This document shows, piece after piece, positions 53,413-63,088 of a stretch of 64,000 nt of DNA. The notes under the pieces were generated by a model. That model saw only the letters and a list, made by a program, of their open reading frames with translations, searched no databases and was not told the origin of the DNA. Position 1 is the first letter of the stretch, and each line of letters opens with the position of its first letter. Source of the DNA: UBA3069 sp050633465 (GTDB taxonomy: Bacteria; Pseudomonadota; Alphaproteobacteria; Rhodobacterales; Rhodobacteraceae); assembly GCA_050633465.1 (NCBI GenBank), contig JBOEGO010000020.1, positions 115,622-179,621 on the forward strand, read 5' to 3'. A program made the position numbers and the translations under genes.

Positions 53413-54546
53413 CTATCCCTGCCACAGCAATTCGCGGGCCTGTGCGGGGCGCGATATGCCCATTTGCACCATGGCTGATGTCATGTCCTCGGTCAGGATA
53501 TGGGTCACATGATCCGCACCGCCTGCGCCAAATGCCGCCACCCCCCACAGCCATGCCCGCCCCAGCATCACCATGTCCGCGCCCAATACGATGGCGCGCA
53601 ACACATCCAGCCCCGATGCCACCGCCCCGTCATAGATCACCGGAAAATCAGCGCCCAATGCGGCGCGAACACCGGGCAGGGCCGTGGCCGACCCCGGCGC
53701 GGCGTCAAACTGCCGCCCGCCGTGGTTGGACACCCAGATCGCATCACAGCCCATATCGCGCAGCATCAGCGCATCCTCGGGCAGGATCACGCCCTTGGCC
53801 ACAATCGGCCCGTCCCATGCCTCGCGGATGATACGGAAAAACTCAGGGTCCGGTGCGCGGTGCCGCCCCAGCCCCATGTGCCGCCCGTTGCCAGCCTGTT
53901 CGACATATTTTTCCAGACTGCGCACACGAGGCATGCCGTGGCGCAAAATCTCGAAACTCCAACGCGGCTTCATTGCCGCCTGCATGGCAATGCGGGGCGT
54001 GATGCGCGGCGGTGTTTGCAGGCCGGACCGGCGCGCCCGTTCGCGCCGCGATGGCCCGGGCACATCCACCGTCAGGATCAGGGTGTGAAACCCCGCTGCC
54101 CTGGCCCGCGCCAGCAAATCCAGGTTATGTTCAATGCTTTCGGGCGGATACAGTTGGAACCAGCCCTGATTTCCCACCACATCCGCCAGATCCTCGGGCG
54201 CGGCCGCCGCCACAGTGGACAGCCCGAACGGCAGGTTATGACGGGCCGCATTTGCCGCAAGAATCTGCTCGGCTCGGGGCCAGAACAGCCCCGTCATCCC
54301 CACGGGCGACACCCCGAACGGGCGTGCATATTCCCGCCCCAACAGGGCGCAGGACAGATCAGCCACAGGCGCGCCGCGCAAGGCACGCGGGGCCAACATC
54401 ACCGCATCCAGCGCCGCACGCGAACGGTGCATCGCCAGTTCATCACCAGTGCCGCTGTCCAGATACTCCCATGTAAACCACGGCATCCGCCGCTTGGCAC
54501 GGGCGCGTAGATCAGACAGGGCGGGGTATTTGTAATCCAGTGTCAT
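53413..54546 (-). CDS. FMN-dependent alpha-hydroxy acid dehydrogenase
   Basis: TIM-barrel flavoenzyme of 377 aa of the L-lactate dehydrogenase / glycolate oxidase family. Motifs: FTWEYLDSGTGDE at the N-terminus, FGVSPVGMTGLFWPRAE, FQLYPPES, VTVDVPGPSRRERARR-type loop (LILTVDVPGPSRRERA), the catalytic WVSNHGGRQFD and VIYDGAVASGLDVLRAI. Substrate is probably L-lactate or a related 2-hydroxyacid. Upstream of the pyc region on the same strand. Confidence 0.92.
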   Translation of the reverse strand: MTLDYKYPALSDLRARAKRRMPWFTWEYLDSGTGDELAMHRSRAALDAVMLAPRALRGAPVADLSCALLGREYARPFGVSPVGMTGLFWPRAEQILAANAARHNLPFGLSTVAAAAPEDLADVVGNQGWFQLYPPESIEHNLDLLARARAAGFHTLILTVDVPGPSRRERARRSGLQTPPRITPRIAMQAAMKPRWSFEILRHGMPRVRSLEKYVEQAGNGRHMGLGRHRAPDPEFFRIIREAWDGPIVAKGVILPEDALMLRDMGCDAIWVSNHGGRQFDAAPGSATALPGVRAALGADFPVIYDGAVASGLDVLRAIVLGADMVMLGRAWLWGVAAFGAGGADHVTHILTEDMTSAMVQMGISRPAQARELLWQG

Positions 54547-54733
54547 GGCGCATGATTTCCCCGCCATGCGGGAAAAGTCCAGCCGCCAAAGCGCGCTCCC
54601 CCTGCTTTCACTGTTCCCAAAATACCTGAAACGCCAGCCCCGCCACAAAATACCACCCGGAAGACCGCGAAAGACACGGAACAGAGTGTGAACGTCTCTT
54701 TTACTTCGCCCGCACCCTTGCTAGATTGCCCGC

Positions 54734-57079
54734 ATGGATAGTTTCGACAACACCCCGCCCGCGCCATCCGGCCTTGCCGCCCGTGCCATGGCCGCACGCG
54801 GCGCCCCCTATCTGGATGACCTGAACCCCGCCCAACGCGAGGCGGTAGAGGCATTGGATGGCCCGGTTCTGATGCTGGCGGGCGCTGGCACAGGCAAGAC
54901 CAAGGCCCTGACCACACGCATCGTGCATCTGCTGAACACAGGGCGGGCGATGCCCGATGAAATCCTGTCGGTCACCTTTACCAACAAGGCCGCGCGCGAA
55001 ATGAAAGAGCGCGTCGGCCGCCTGTTGGGTCAACCGATCGAGGGCATGCCATGGATGGGCACCTTCCATTCGGTCTGTGTAAAACTGTTGCGTCGCCACG
55101 CCGAACTGGTCGGCCTGAAATCCAATTTCACCATACTGGACACCGACGACCAGCTGCGGCTGCTGAAACAACTGGTCGCGGCGGAACAGATCGACGACAA
55201 ACGCTGGCCCGCACGGATGCTGGCCGGAATCATTGATCAGTGGAAAAACCGTGCATGGACGCCCGATATGGTGCCCACATCCGAAGCAAGCGCATATGAC
55301 GGGCGCGGGATCATGCTCTATGCGGCGTATCAGCGCCGTTTGCTGGAACTGAACGCCGTCGATTTCGGTGATTTGGTGCTGCATATGGTGACCATTTTCC
55401 AACAGCACGATGACCTGCTGACGCAATATCGCCGCCGTTTCAAATACATCCTTGTCGACGAATATCAGGACACGAATGTGGCGCAATACCTGTGGCTGCG
55501 GCTGCTGGCGGGTGGGCACCGCAACATCTGCTGCGTTGGTGATGATGATCAGTCGATCTATGGCTGGCGCGGTGCCGAGGTGGGCAATATCCTGCGCTTC
55601 GAGCAGGATTTCGAAGGGGCCAAGGTGGTCCGGCTGGAGCAGAATTACCGCTCGACCCCGCATATTCTGGCAGCGGCGTCCAACGTGATCGCGGGCAATT
55701 CCAATCGCTTGGGAAAAACCCTGTGGACCGAGGAACAGAACGGCGAAAAGGTGCGCCTGATCGGCCATTGGGACGGCGAGGAAGAAGCCCGTTGGGTTGG
55801 CGACGAACTCGAATCCCTGCAACTGGGCAGCCGCGGCCTGCGTCAGTTTTCGCTGAACGATATGGCCATTCTGGTGCGCGCCTCGCATCAGATGCGCGCA
55901 TTCGAGGACCGGTTCCTGACCATCGGCCTGCCGTATCGCGTGATCGGTGGCCCGCGATTTTACGAACGCTTGGAAATCCGCGATGCCATGGCCTATTTTC
56001 GGGTGGTCACCCAGCCGTCGGATGATCTGGCGTTTGAACGCATCGTCAACACCCCTAAACGCGGGCTGGGCGATAAGGCACAGCAAAAAATCCAGCAGAT
56101 CGCGCGTGAAAACGGTGTGCCGCTGGCCGAGGGCGCAAGGATCGCCGTTGAAGAGCGCGCAATTGGCGGCAAGGGCGGTGCGCAATTGGCGGTATTGGTC
56201 GAAAACATCGACCGCTGGCGGCGCATCATGCAGGAAGGCGAAGACAACCATATCGAACTGGCGGAAAAAATGCTGGATGAATCGGGTTACACCGGCATGT
56301 GGCAGGCCGACAAATCACCCGAGGCTCCGGGACGGTTGGAAAACCTCAAGGAACTGGTCAAGGCACTGGAAACATTCGAAAACCTTCAGGGGTTTCTGGA
56401 ACATGTGTCATTGATCATGGACAATGATTCCGACAGGGATGAACCCAAGGTCACCATCATGACCCTGCACGGGGCCAAGGGGCTGGAATTTCCCGCCGTG
56501 TTCCTGCCGGGATGGGAGGACGGGCTGTTCCCCTCGCAACGCTCGATGGACGAATCCGGTGCCAAGGGGCTGGAAGAAGAGCGCCGCCTTGCCTATGTCG
56601 GCATCACGCGGGCCGAAGAAATCTGCACCATTTCATTTGCTGGCAACCGGTTGGTTTACGGACAATGGCAAAGCCAGCTTCCGTCGCGGTTTATCGACGA
56701 ACTGCCCGAAGATCACGTAGACGTGCTGACCCCGCCGGGCCTGTATGGCGGCAATTTTGGGGCTGCGTCAGGTGGCATGACATCAACCATCGACAGTCGT
56801 GTGGCCGATGCCGATGTGTATAATTCACCGGGCTGGAAACGCATGCAATCCCGTGCGTCGCAACGCTCGGGCAGTGCCCGCAGTGCGGGCCGCAATACCG
56901 TGATAGATGCCAGCGTGATCAGCGCCTATACCGTCGGCGAACGGGTGTTTCACCAGAAATTCGGCTATGGTTCGATCACCGCAATCGAAGGCGACAAACT
57001 GGAAGTTGCCTTTGAAAAGGCTGGCACCAAAAAAGTGGTGGCGGGCTATGTGATGGCTGCGGATGATGTGCCGTTCTGA
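54734..57079 (+). CDS. uvrD: ATP-dependent DNA helicase UvrD/PcrA
   Basis: Superfamily 1A 3'-5' helicase of 781 aa for nucleotide excision and mismatch repair. Motifs: Q/I AGAGTGKTKALTTR, Ia VTFTNKAAREMKER, II ILVDEYQDTN, III CVGDDDQSIYGWRGA, IV VVRLEQNYRSTP, V VTIMTLHGAKGLEF, VI RRLAYVGITRAE. The C-terminal end has the PcrA-type tail GERVFHQKFGYGSITAIEG that contacts RNA polymerase. A weak terminator follows. Confidence 0.96.
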   Translation: MDSFDNTPPAPSGLAARAMAARGAPYLDDLNPAQREAVEALDGPVLMLAGAGTGKTKALTTRIVHLLNTGRAMPDEILSVTFTNKAAREMKERVGRLLGQPIEGMPWMGTFHSVCVKLLRRHAELVGLKSNFTILDTDDQLRLLKQLVAAEQIDDKRWPARMLAGIIDQWKNRAWTPDMVPTSEASAYDGRGIMLYAAYQRRLLELNAVDFGDLVLHMVTIFQQHDDLLTQYRRRFKYILVDEYQDTNVAQYLWLRLLAGGHRNICCVGDDDQSIYGWRGAEVGNILRFEQDFEGAKVVRLEQNYRSTPHILAAASNVIAGNSNRLGKTLWTEEQNGEKVRLIGHWDGEEEARWVGDELESLQLGSRGLRQFSLNDMAILVRASHQMRAFEDRFLTIGLPYRVIGGPRFYERLEIRDAMAYFRVVTQPSDDLAFERIVNTPKRGLGDKAQQKIQQIARENGVPLAEGARIAVEERAIGGKGGAQLAVLVENIDRWRRIMQEGEDNHIELAEKMLDESGYTGMWQADKSPEAPGRLENLKELVKALETFENLQGFLEHVSLIMDNDSDRDEPKVTIMTLHGAKGLEFPAVFLPGWEDGLFPSQRSMDESGAKGLEEERRLAYVGITRAEEICTISFAGNRLVYGQWQSQLPSRFIDELPEDHVDVLTPPGLYGGNFGAASGGMTSTIDSRVADADVYNSPGWKRMQSRASQRSGSARSAGRNTVIDASVISAYTVGERVFHQKFGYGSITAIEGDKLEVAFEKAGTKKVVAGYVMAADDVPF

Positions 57080-57106
57080 TCGCGTAAGTCAGCCCCGAAA
57101 AACACA

Positions 57107-57128
57107 AAGACCGCCCAAGGGCGGTCTT
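57107..57128 (+). terminator. Probable terminator of uvrD
   Basis: AAGACCGCCC-AA-GGGCGGTCTT, a 10-bp stem followed by GTCT; the T-run is weak. Confidence 0.7.
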
Positions 57129-57157
57129 GTCTATCCTGTTGGGTTTACAGGACCAAT

Positions 57158-57232
57158 TGGAGCGGGCGAGGCGATTCGAACGCCCGACCCTAACCTTGGC
57201 AAGGTTATGCTCTACCCCTGAGCTACGCCCGC
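57158..57232 (-). tRNA. tRNA-Gly (GCC), copy 2
   Basis: Same 75-nt sequence as the copy at 49133-49207, anticodon loop TTGCCAA, encoded CCA. The identity runs over 100 nt (57156-57255 against 49131-49230), including the 5' flank. Confidence 0.97.
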
Positions 57233-57414
57233 TTCCTTGGGTGAGGCGTGGAATAGGAAAAACCGCGCCCGCCCGCAAGAGGAAATTCCCGAATTTCGTG
57301 TAAATTTGTTTTCCCGACAGCGGTGTCGCTGCGCCGGGGGATGGCCGGCCTGTTTTGGCCGAGATCGGGAGGGATTTTTAGTGTTTGTTAGGAAGTGACA
57401 GATAGATTTGCAAA

Positions 57415-59241
57415 ATGGATGTATCTTTTGACGGCCCGGCCGACCCCAAACCCAAAGCTGCAAACGCGAAAACCCACCTGTTTCACGGGCAGATTTCCGT
57501 ATTGCATGTCATAGTTGTCCTCATGTCGATGGGGATGACGCTTGCGGCCTATCAATTCTCTCGGGCGCAGTCGGCAGAACGCATCGAACAGCGGTTTGAA
57601 ACATCAAAAAATCAAGTGGTTAGCCTGATCAAGGATCGAATGGCGAATTACGAGGATGCATTGTGGGCAGGTGTGTCCGCGATCGAATCTCATGATGGTG
57701 ACATGACGTTGAACCAATGGCGGATTTTTGCCAGCAATCTGCGCATAGAAAGCCGCTATCCCGGAATCAACGGGATTGGGGTCATTCACTTTCTCAATGC
57801 GGATTCTGTCGGCGAATACATGGCGCGGCGCCTGTCCGAACGGCCGGAATTCGCGATTTTCCCACCACATGACGGCGACATTCAAATGCCAATTTCCTTT
57901 ATCGAACCCGAGGATATAAACGCGGCCGCTGTCGGGCTGGATGTTGCGCATGAAATCAACCGTCGCACAGCTGCATTGGCCAGTCGTGACACTGGCGAGG
58001 CGCGTATCACTGGGCCGATCGTCCTGGTTCAGGATGCGGAAGCAACGGCTGGGTTTCTGTTCTATGCGCCTTTCTACAAAGACGGGCAGCCTGACACAGT
58101 AAGCCAGATGCAAGAACGTAGCATCGGCGCCGTATACGCACCCTTTGTTGTGCGTAAACTGATGGACGGGCTGTTGGCCAAGGATCAGCGCGATATCAAC
58201 ATAGCAATCCGGGATGACGGGCAATCCATATATGACGAACACGTGACGGCAGAGGGGCGCCATGACCCTGATCCGATGTTCTCCGAACAGGTTACGTTGG
58301 AAATATACGGCCGCCAATGGCAACTTGATCTGCGCTCTAACCAGGCGTTTCGAAAGGGAAATACCTATGTGCAGCCCACCATCATTTTACTTGGTGGTCT
58401 GGTGATCGAGGCGTTGATCATTTCACTTTTGATCATGATGTCGCGGGCCAACAGGAATGCGGTCGCCTATGCGGACGAGGTGACACAGGAATTGCGCCAG
58501 CAAAAAAGTGAACTGCAACGCAGCAATCACGAGTTGAAGAAATTCGCCTATGCTACGTCACATGACCTGCGCACGCCAATCAGGGGGATTGGTTGTCTGG
58601 CTGAGATTCTGAAAGAGGATCTGGAAGAGTATACATCTGATCCCGATACCAACCCTGAAATTTCGATGCATGTTGATTTGATTTTGGATCGGGTCAAACG
58701 GATGAATGATCTAACCACCGGAATTATTACGTTTTCCCGCGTAGGAGAGGGGTTCGAAGAAGAGCAGCCGCTAGATTTGCAAGAGGTGATGACATCACTG
58801 ACGGCTGATTTCGGCTTGCAGTCAGGTCAGTTGATGATCGACGGCCCTTCGCGGGTCATTGACGTGGACGGCACAAGTTGCAGGCGTATCCTTGAAAACT
58901 TGATTGGCAATGCTGTCAAATACCATGATGGGAAGCACCCGTTACAGATTCTGCTTCGGTGTGAGGAAGTCGGGAATTTCCTTGAACTTTCGGTCGATGA
59001 CAACGGCCCGGGAATTGATCCGATCTATCAGTCAAAAATATTCGAAATTTTTCAAACGCTTAGAAGCGGACCCGACGTGGAAAGTACCGGCATCGGGTTG
59101 GCCATTGTAAAGAAAGCAGTCGAAATGCACGGCGGTGAAATCCGCGTTGATTCTGCATTGGGTCAGGGCGCGAAATTTACCTTTCAATGGCCGAAAAACC
59201 GGGATGTTCCGGGTTCCGATCTGACTGGAATTGCAGCATGA
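57415..59241 (+). CDS. CHASE-domain sensor histidine kinase
   Basis: Membrane sensor kinase of 608 aa. N-terminal helix (VIVVLMSMGMTLAAYQF), a periplasmic CHASE domain (about residues 60-310, with YPGINGIGVIHFL and GFLFYAPFY) that senses a small ligand, a second helix (about 322-342), then a HisKA region with H-box KFAYATSHDLRTPIRG and a catalytic domain with NLIGNAVKYHDG, VDDNGPGID and GTGIGLAIVKK-type box (STGIGLAIVKK). It phosphorylates the response regulator encoded 13 nt downstream, most likely. Confidence 0.92.
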   Translation: MDVSFDGPADPKPKAANAKTHLFHGQISVLHVIVVLMSMGMTLAAYQFSRAQSAERIEQRFETSKNQVVSLIKDRMANYEDALWAGVSAIESHDGDMTLNQWRIFASNLRIESRYPGINGIGVIHFLNADSVGEYMARRLSERPEFAIFPPHDGDIQMPISFIEPEDINAAAVGLDVAHEINRRTAALASRDTGEARITGPIVLVQDAEATAGFLFYAPFYKDGQPDTVSQMQERSIGAVYAPFVVRKLMDGLLAKDQRDINIAIRDDGQSIYDEHVTAEGRHDPDPMFSEQVTLEIYGRQWQLDLRSNQAFRKGNTYVQPTIILLGGLVIEALIISLLIMMSRANRNAVAYADEVTQELRQQKSELQRSNHELKKFAYATSHDLRTPIRGIGCLAEILKEDLEEYTSDPDTNPEISMHVDLILDRVKRMNDLTTGIITFSRVGEGFEEEQPLDLQEVMTSLTADFGLQSGQLMIDGPSRVIDVDGTSCRRILENLIGNAVKYHDGKHPLQILLRCEEVGNFLELSVDDNGPGIDPIYQSKIFEIFQTLRSGPDVESTGIGLAIVKKAVEMHGGEIRVDSALGQGAKFTFQWPKNRDVPGSDLTGIAA

Positions 59242-59254
59242 AAAGGATGAAACG

Positions 59255-59710
59255 ATGAATATCTTGCTTGTTGAAGACAATGATGTCGATGCCTTGGTCT
59301 TTATGCGCGCGTTAAAGAAAACAAAGCTGGCCAACAAGGTGGTTCGCGCCCGAGACGGGGTTGAGGCGTTGGAGATTCTCACCGCAAAAGAGGAGCCAGG
59401 TGTGCTTCCTGCTCCCTATGTGATTTTACTTGATGTGAATATGCCGCGTATGAACGGGCATGAGTTCCTTGCGGCTTTGCGCTCCAACGAAAATATTTCC
59501 AGTTCCCGTGTGATCGTTTTGACCACATCGGATGACCCTTTGGATATTGAAATGGCCTATGGAAAACATGCCAGCGGCTATGTCGTGAAACCCGAAAGCA
59601 CCGCCGAAATGAGTGCGATCATCGATTCGCTGCATGACTACTGGAAAATGTGCAAGCACCCGCCGCATAAAACCCAGCCAACGACCGCGCCGACGCAGGC
59701 GCCATTATGA
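59255..59710 (+). CDS. Single-domain response regulator (Rcp1 type)
   Basis: Receiver-domain protein of 151 aa. Acidic pocket VEDNDVDALV, phosphoryl-acceptor Asp in VILLDVNMPRMNGHEFL, then VLTTSDDP and a lysine in GYVVKPES. No DNA-binding output domain; the last 20 residues are Pro/Thr-rich. Close to the CHASE kinase, forming a two-component pair, as with cyanobacterial Rcp1 and phytochromes. The output partner is not in the window. Confidence 0.9.
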   Translation: MNILLVEDNDVDALVFMRALKKTKLANKVVRARDGVEALEILTAKEEPGVLPAPYVILLDVNMPRMNGHEFLAALRSNENISSSRVIVLTTSDDPLDIEMAYGKHASGYVVKPESTAEMSAIIDSLHDYWKMCKHPPHKTQPTTAPTQAPL

Positions 59711-60191
59711 TTTTGTCGAACCAGATGTCACCGCACCATATCTGGCCGCCCAAATAGAAAGGTTTCAATCCCCCTGCATGATTTTGGCGCTTCACCTCAT
59801 GCGTCTGTGATGTCTCGCGAAAAACGGAAAATTGGCAGAAAGGCGTCTTGGGGAAATCAAAGCGTTAAGGTGATTTCGTGTCCGGTCTTACCCTGATGGA
59901 CGGCGCTAGCGAAACCGGAACATCAACAACGCTAGCGCCGCATCAAATTCTGGGGTTTTTAAATGCTGCTACACGTAGCGTCTTGTGTGGCGAATCCCTG
60001 ATTGGATGCCCGAATTTTATTCATAAATGACCAAATAGCGGATTTTGCAGAATGCCGGATAAAGCCAAGATGGATGGGCGTTTGATCATATCTGGAACAG
60101 GCGCGATTTCTAAATAAGATAACGGCAGCTAGGCGAATTGGTCCGATTGGGCGGTTGTTCCGGCCTGTTCTGGGCTGGAACAACCTGTATT
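59711..60191. other. Gene-free region with one long hairpin
   Basis: No credible gene. An 11-bp inverted repeat CGGCGCTAGCG/CGCTAGCGCCG (59901-59911 and 59930-59940) with an 18-nt loop is followed 16 nt later by TTTTT, possibly a termination structure for the kinase-regulator pair. Base composition is more A/T-rich than the neighbours. Confidence 0.5.
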
Positions 60192-61058
60192 TTACTGCGC
60201 TGCTTCGGGTGCGATTTTATCCTGTGTGCGCAAGTCGAAATCACTGGCGTCATGGCGTTCATGCAGCTGGTTTTCCAGCGGGCCCCATGTGCGGTTCACC
60301 TTGCGGCCACGTTGCACGGCGGGGCGTTCCAGAACCTCGTTCGCCCAGCGGCGCAGGTGTGTGTAGCTTTCGACGTTCAGAAACTCGCCCGCACCATAGG
60401 CCTCGCCCAGCACAACATTGCCATACCACGGAAATGTCGCCATGTCGGCGATGGTATACTCATCGCCGCCCAAATACCGTTTCTGTGCCAGTTCGCGGTC
60501 CAGAACATCCATCTGGCGTTTGACCTCCATTGTGAAGCGGTCAATGGGATATTCAAACTTTTCAGGGGCATAGGCATAGAAATGTCCGAAACCGCCGCCC
60601 AGATAGGGGGCTGACCCCTGCAACCAGAATAGCCAGTTCATCACCTCGGTGCGGGCGGCCCCATTTGGCAGGAAATGCCCGAATTTTTCGGCCAGATGCA
60701 GCAGGATTGCGCCGCTTTCAAACACCCGCACACCGGCATCCCTATCAAACAGCGCAGGGATTTTCGAATTGGGGTTTACCGCGACAAACCCAGATGAAAA
60801 TTGCGCGCCCTCGGTGATGCGGATCAGGTGAGCGTCATATTCCGCACCGGTTTCGCCCAATGCCAGCAATTCCTCGAGCATGATGGTGACCTTTTGCCCG
60901 TTGGGGGTGCCCAGCGAATACAATTGCATCGGATGCACGCCCACGGGCAGGTCGGCGTCATGGGTCGCACCAGCGATGGGGCGGTTGATACTGGCCCATT
61001 CACCGCCGTTTTCGGCGTCCCATGTCCAGACCTTGGGCGGGGTATATGTGTTGGTCAT
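60192..61058 (-). CDS. yghU: Glutathione-dependent disulfide oxidoreductase (YghU-type GST)
   Basis: GST-fold enzyme of 288 aa. Thioredoxin-like part starts around residue 43 (MQLYSLGTPNGQKVTIMLEE); GFVAVNPNSKIPALFD and VFESGAILLHLAEKFG are the glutathione-binding region; GSAPYLGGGFGHFYAYAPEK is typical of YghU, which reduces disulfides using two glutathiones. Length fits. The ATG at 61058 overlaps the TetR stop (ATGA). Last gene of the redox operon. Confidence 0.9.
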   Translation of the reverse strand: MTNTYTPPKVWTWDAENGGEWASINRPIAGATHDADLPVGVHPMQLYSLGTPNGQKVTIMLEELLALGETGAEYDAHLIRITEGAQFSSGFVAVNPNSKIPALFDRDAGVRVFESGAILLHLAEKFGHFLPNGAARTEVMNWLFWLQGSAPYLGGGFGHFYAYAPEKFEYPIDRFTMEVKRQMDVLDRELAQKRYLGGDEYTIADMATFPWYGNVVLGEAYGAGEFLNVESYTHLRRWANEVLERPAVQRGRKVNRTWGPLENQLHERHDASDFDLRTQDKIAPEAAQ

Positions 61059-61684
61059 GTCGTCTCCTTTGGGGGGTTTGGGGGGGGCGCTTTCTGGCGC
61101 AACTGTTCAATTTCGCGGGCCATTTCTTCGGCCAGGTCGTTTACCTCGTCCGGGGTCAAACCCTGATGCAGGGCCAGCCGCAGGGCCGACAAATTCGCCT
61201 GATACCGGCGCGCCAGCCGGTCGGGGTTTGCGTCAGCGGGCAATTCACTGGCGGCGATGGCGCGGGCAAAGCCGGCCGAAAATTCAGCGACCATTCGGGA
61301 CAGGTAGTCGCGCGTAGCCTGAACGATTTCGGGGTCGGTTGATCGGGTGTCGACCAGGGTTTTAGTCAACATACAGGCCTGACGCGCCATGGCATCGGGG
61401 GCCAGCCGCGCATAGGCGCGAAACTGTTCGGCCAGAGCCGCCAGCGGTGATTGCGCCTGTGCCATATGCGTGCGAAACCGCGTGCAAGAGGCGTTGAAAT
61501 AGCGTTCCAACGCCAGCAAATACAGGTTTTCCTTTGACGTGAAGGCGGCATAGATACTGCCCGGTTTCATGGCCAGCGCCGTTTCCAGATCCTTGAGCGA
61601 GGTCGCGTGATACCCTTTGTCCCAAAACAGGGCCATGGCGGATTGCAGCGCGGTATCGCGATCATATGCACTGGCGCGGGCCAT
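61055..61684 (-). CDS. TetR family regulator
   Basis: Repressor of 209 aa. N-terminal helix-turn-helix is visible as ALFWDKGYHATSLKDLETALAMKPGSIYAAFTSKENL (key GYHATSLKDL and KPGSIYAAF). The C-terminal ligand-binding part is variable. It is encoded inside the operon it is likely to control; the palindromes at 63089-63127 are the suggested operator. Sits 3 nt from frnE and overlaps yghU. Confidence 0.92.
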   Translation of the reverse strand: MARASAYDRDTALQSAMALFWDKGYHATSLKDLETALAMKPGSIYAAFTSKENLYLLALERYFNASCTRFRTHMAQAQSPLAALAEQFRAYARLAPDAMARQACMLTKTLVDTRSTDPEIVQATRDYLSRMVAEFSAGFARAIAASELPADANPDRLARRYQANLSALRLALHQGLTPDEVNDLAEEMAREIEQLRQKAPPPNPPKETT

Positions 61685-61686
61685 TC

Positions 61687-62343
61687 TTATTCCCCGGCTT
61701 CGGCGGGCATCTGCACCAGTTGTTGCAGGATGTTTTCAAAGTTTTCGACACCCTGCGCGCCGCTGACCAGATGGCGGCGGTTGAACACCACCGACGGCAC
61801 GCTGCTGATGCCCATATCCACCCATTGCTGTTCGGCTTCGCGCACAGCGGTAGCAAAGCGTTGATCCGTCAGCACCGCGAGCGCCTCTGCGCTGTCCAAT
61901 CCGGTCTCGCCTGCGATGTCTGCCAGCACATTGATATCGGACAGGTCGCGCAGATCGGTGAAATGGGCGGCAAAGAGTGCCTGCTTCAAATCGTGCATCC
62001 GGCCCTGCGTCATGGCCCAATGCAGCAGTTGATGGCTGTTAAAGGTGTTGTGCATCCGAAACCCCTCCGCAAAACGGAAATCGAATCCCAGTTCCGCGCC
62101 GATGGCCGTCATGTGCGCGCGGCTGGCATCGGATTGTTCGGGCGTTGCGCCATATTTTTCAACGATATGTTCGCGCCCGTCCTGCCCTTCGGGGGGCATG
62201 GCGGGGTTCAATTCGAACGGATGCCAGTGGATTTCATGCGGCGTTCCGCTCTGCTTTAGGGCGGTGGCAAGCTGGCGATAACCGATGATGCACCATGGGC
62301 ACATCACGTCTGAAACAATGTCGATGCGCAGCGGGGTGGTCAT
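61687..62343 (-). CDS. frnE: DsbA family oxidoreductase, FrnE-like
   Basis: Thioredoxin-fold protein of 218 aa, cytoplasmic (no signal). The CPWC active site is near residue 14 (IDIVSDVMCPWCIIGYRQL). The second diagnostic stretch is NTFNSHQLLHWAM, and SVPSVVFNRRHLVSGAQ carries the cis-proline; this is the FrnE subgroup. Likely a disulfide isomerase or reductase linked to oxidative stress. It follows the AhpD-like gene after 133 nt. Confidence 0.9.
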   Translation of the reverse strand: MTTPLRIDIVSDVMCPWCIIGYRQLATALKQSGTPHEIHWHPFELNPAMPPEGQDGREHIVEKYGATPEQSDASRAHMTAIGAELGFDFRFAEGFRMHNTFNSHQLLHWAMTQGRMHDLKQALFAAHFTDLRDLSDINVLADIAGETGLDSAEALAVLTDQRFATAVREAEQQWVDMGISSVPSVVFNRRHLVSGAQGVENFENILQQLVQMPAEAGE

Positions 62344-62476
62344 TTGGCATCCTTTCCTGAATTGGGGTGAAGGTTAGCTTGGCGTGACGCCAATTCAACC
62401 TGCATTTCCACCGGGGCGGGGATCAAATTGGAATGGCCCCGCATTGCACAGGGCCATTCGATCCTATGTTTCGGAC

Positions 62477-63037
62477 CTAGACTGTTTCGGTTTTGTCCCA
62501 AGCGAATTTCTCGAATACCTTGTCCACGGGGGTTTTGGCGAAATGGTTGACGTAGTTCGACATCACCTTTTGCGACACGCCAAGGATCACCTCCAGAATC
62601 TGCTGGTTGGTGTAACCGGCTGCAAGAAACGCTTGCGTATCGGCGTCATCGACGAAACCACGGTTGCGCACCACGCTTAGGGTGAAATTGCGCAGTGCCT
62701 CCAACTTGGCCGTGGGCAGGGGCGTTTCGTTGCGCAGGGCTTCGGTGATGGCGTCGTCGACCTTCATCATTTTGGCGATGCCGGTGTGGGCCGGCACGCA
62801 GTAATGGCAGTTTTGTTCGACGTTTACGGTTTGCCAGACCACGGTTTTTTCCTCGGCATCAAAACTGGTGGCCAGAAATTGCTTATGCGCAAAATGGTAG
62901 GCATCCAGCAGGGCAGGGGCTTCGGCCATAACGCCGTGCAGGCCGGGGATGCGGCCATTGTTTTTCAGGGACATTTCCAATGCGGGTTTAGAGCCATCGG
63001 GGGCGGTGTCCAGATCGTGAATGGTAAAGGTCGTCAT
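62477..63037 (-). CDS. Carboxymuconolactone decarboxylase/AhpD-like protein
   Basis: Protein of 186 aa with the AhpD/CMD core: VNVEQNCHYCVPAHTGIAKMM, where the CxxC pair and nearby His form the active site, and a C-terminal FAWDK tail. Such proteins reduce peroxiredoxins or act as alkylhydroperoxidase. It is the first gene of the minus-strand redox operon, directly downstream of the paired operator. Confidence 0.9.
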   Translation of the reverse strand: MTTFTIHDLDTAPDGSKPALEMSLKNNGRIPGLHGVMAEAPALLDAYHFAHKQFLATSFDAEEKTVVWQTVNVEQNCHYCVPAHTGIAKMMKVDDAITEALRNETPLPTAKLEALRNFTLSVVRNRGFVDDADTQAFLAAGYTNQQILEVILGVSQKVMSNYVNHFAKTPVDKVFEKFAWDKTETV

Positions 63038-63088
63038 CTTGGCTCCAGTTCTATGTCAGATGTCTTGTGTCACCGACATAGGGCTTTC

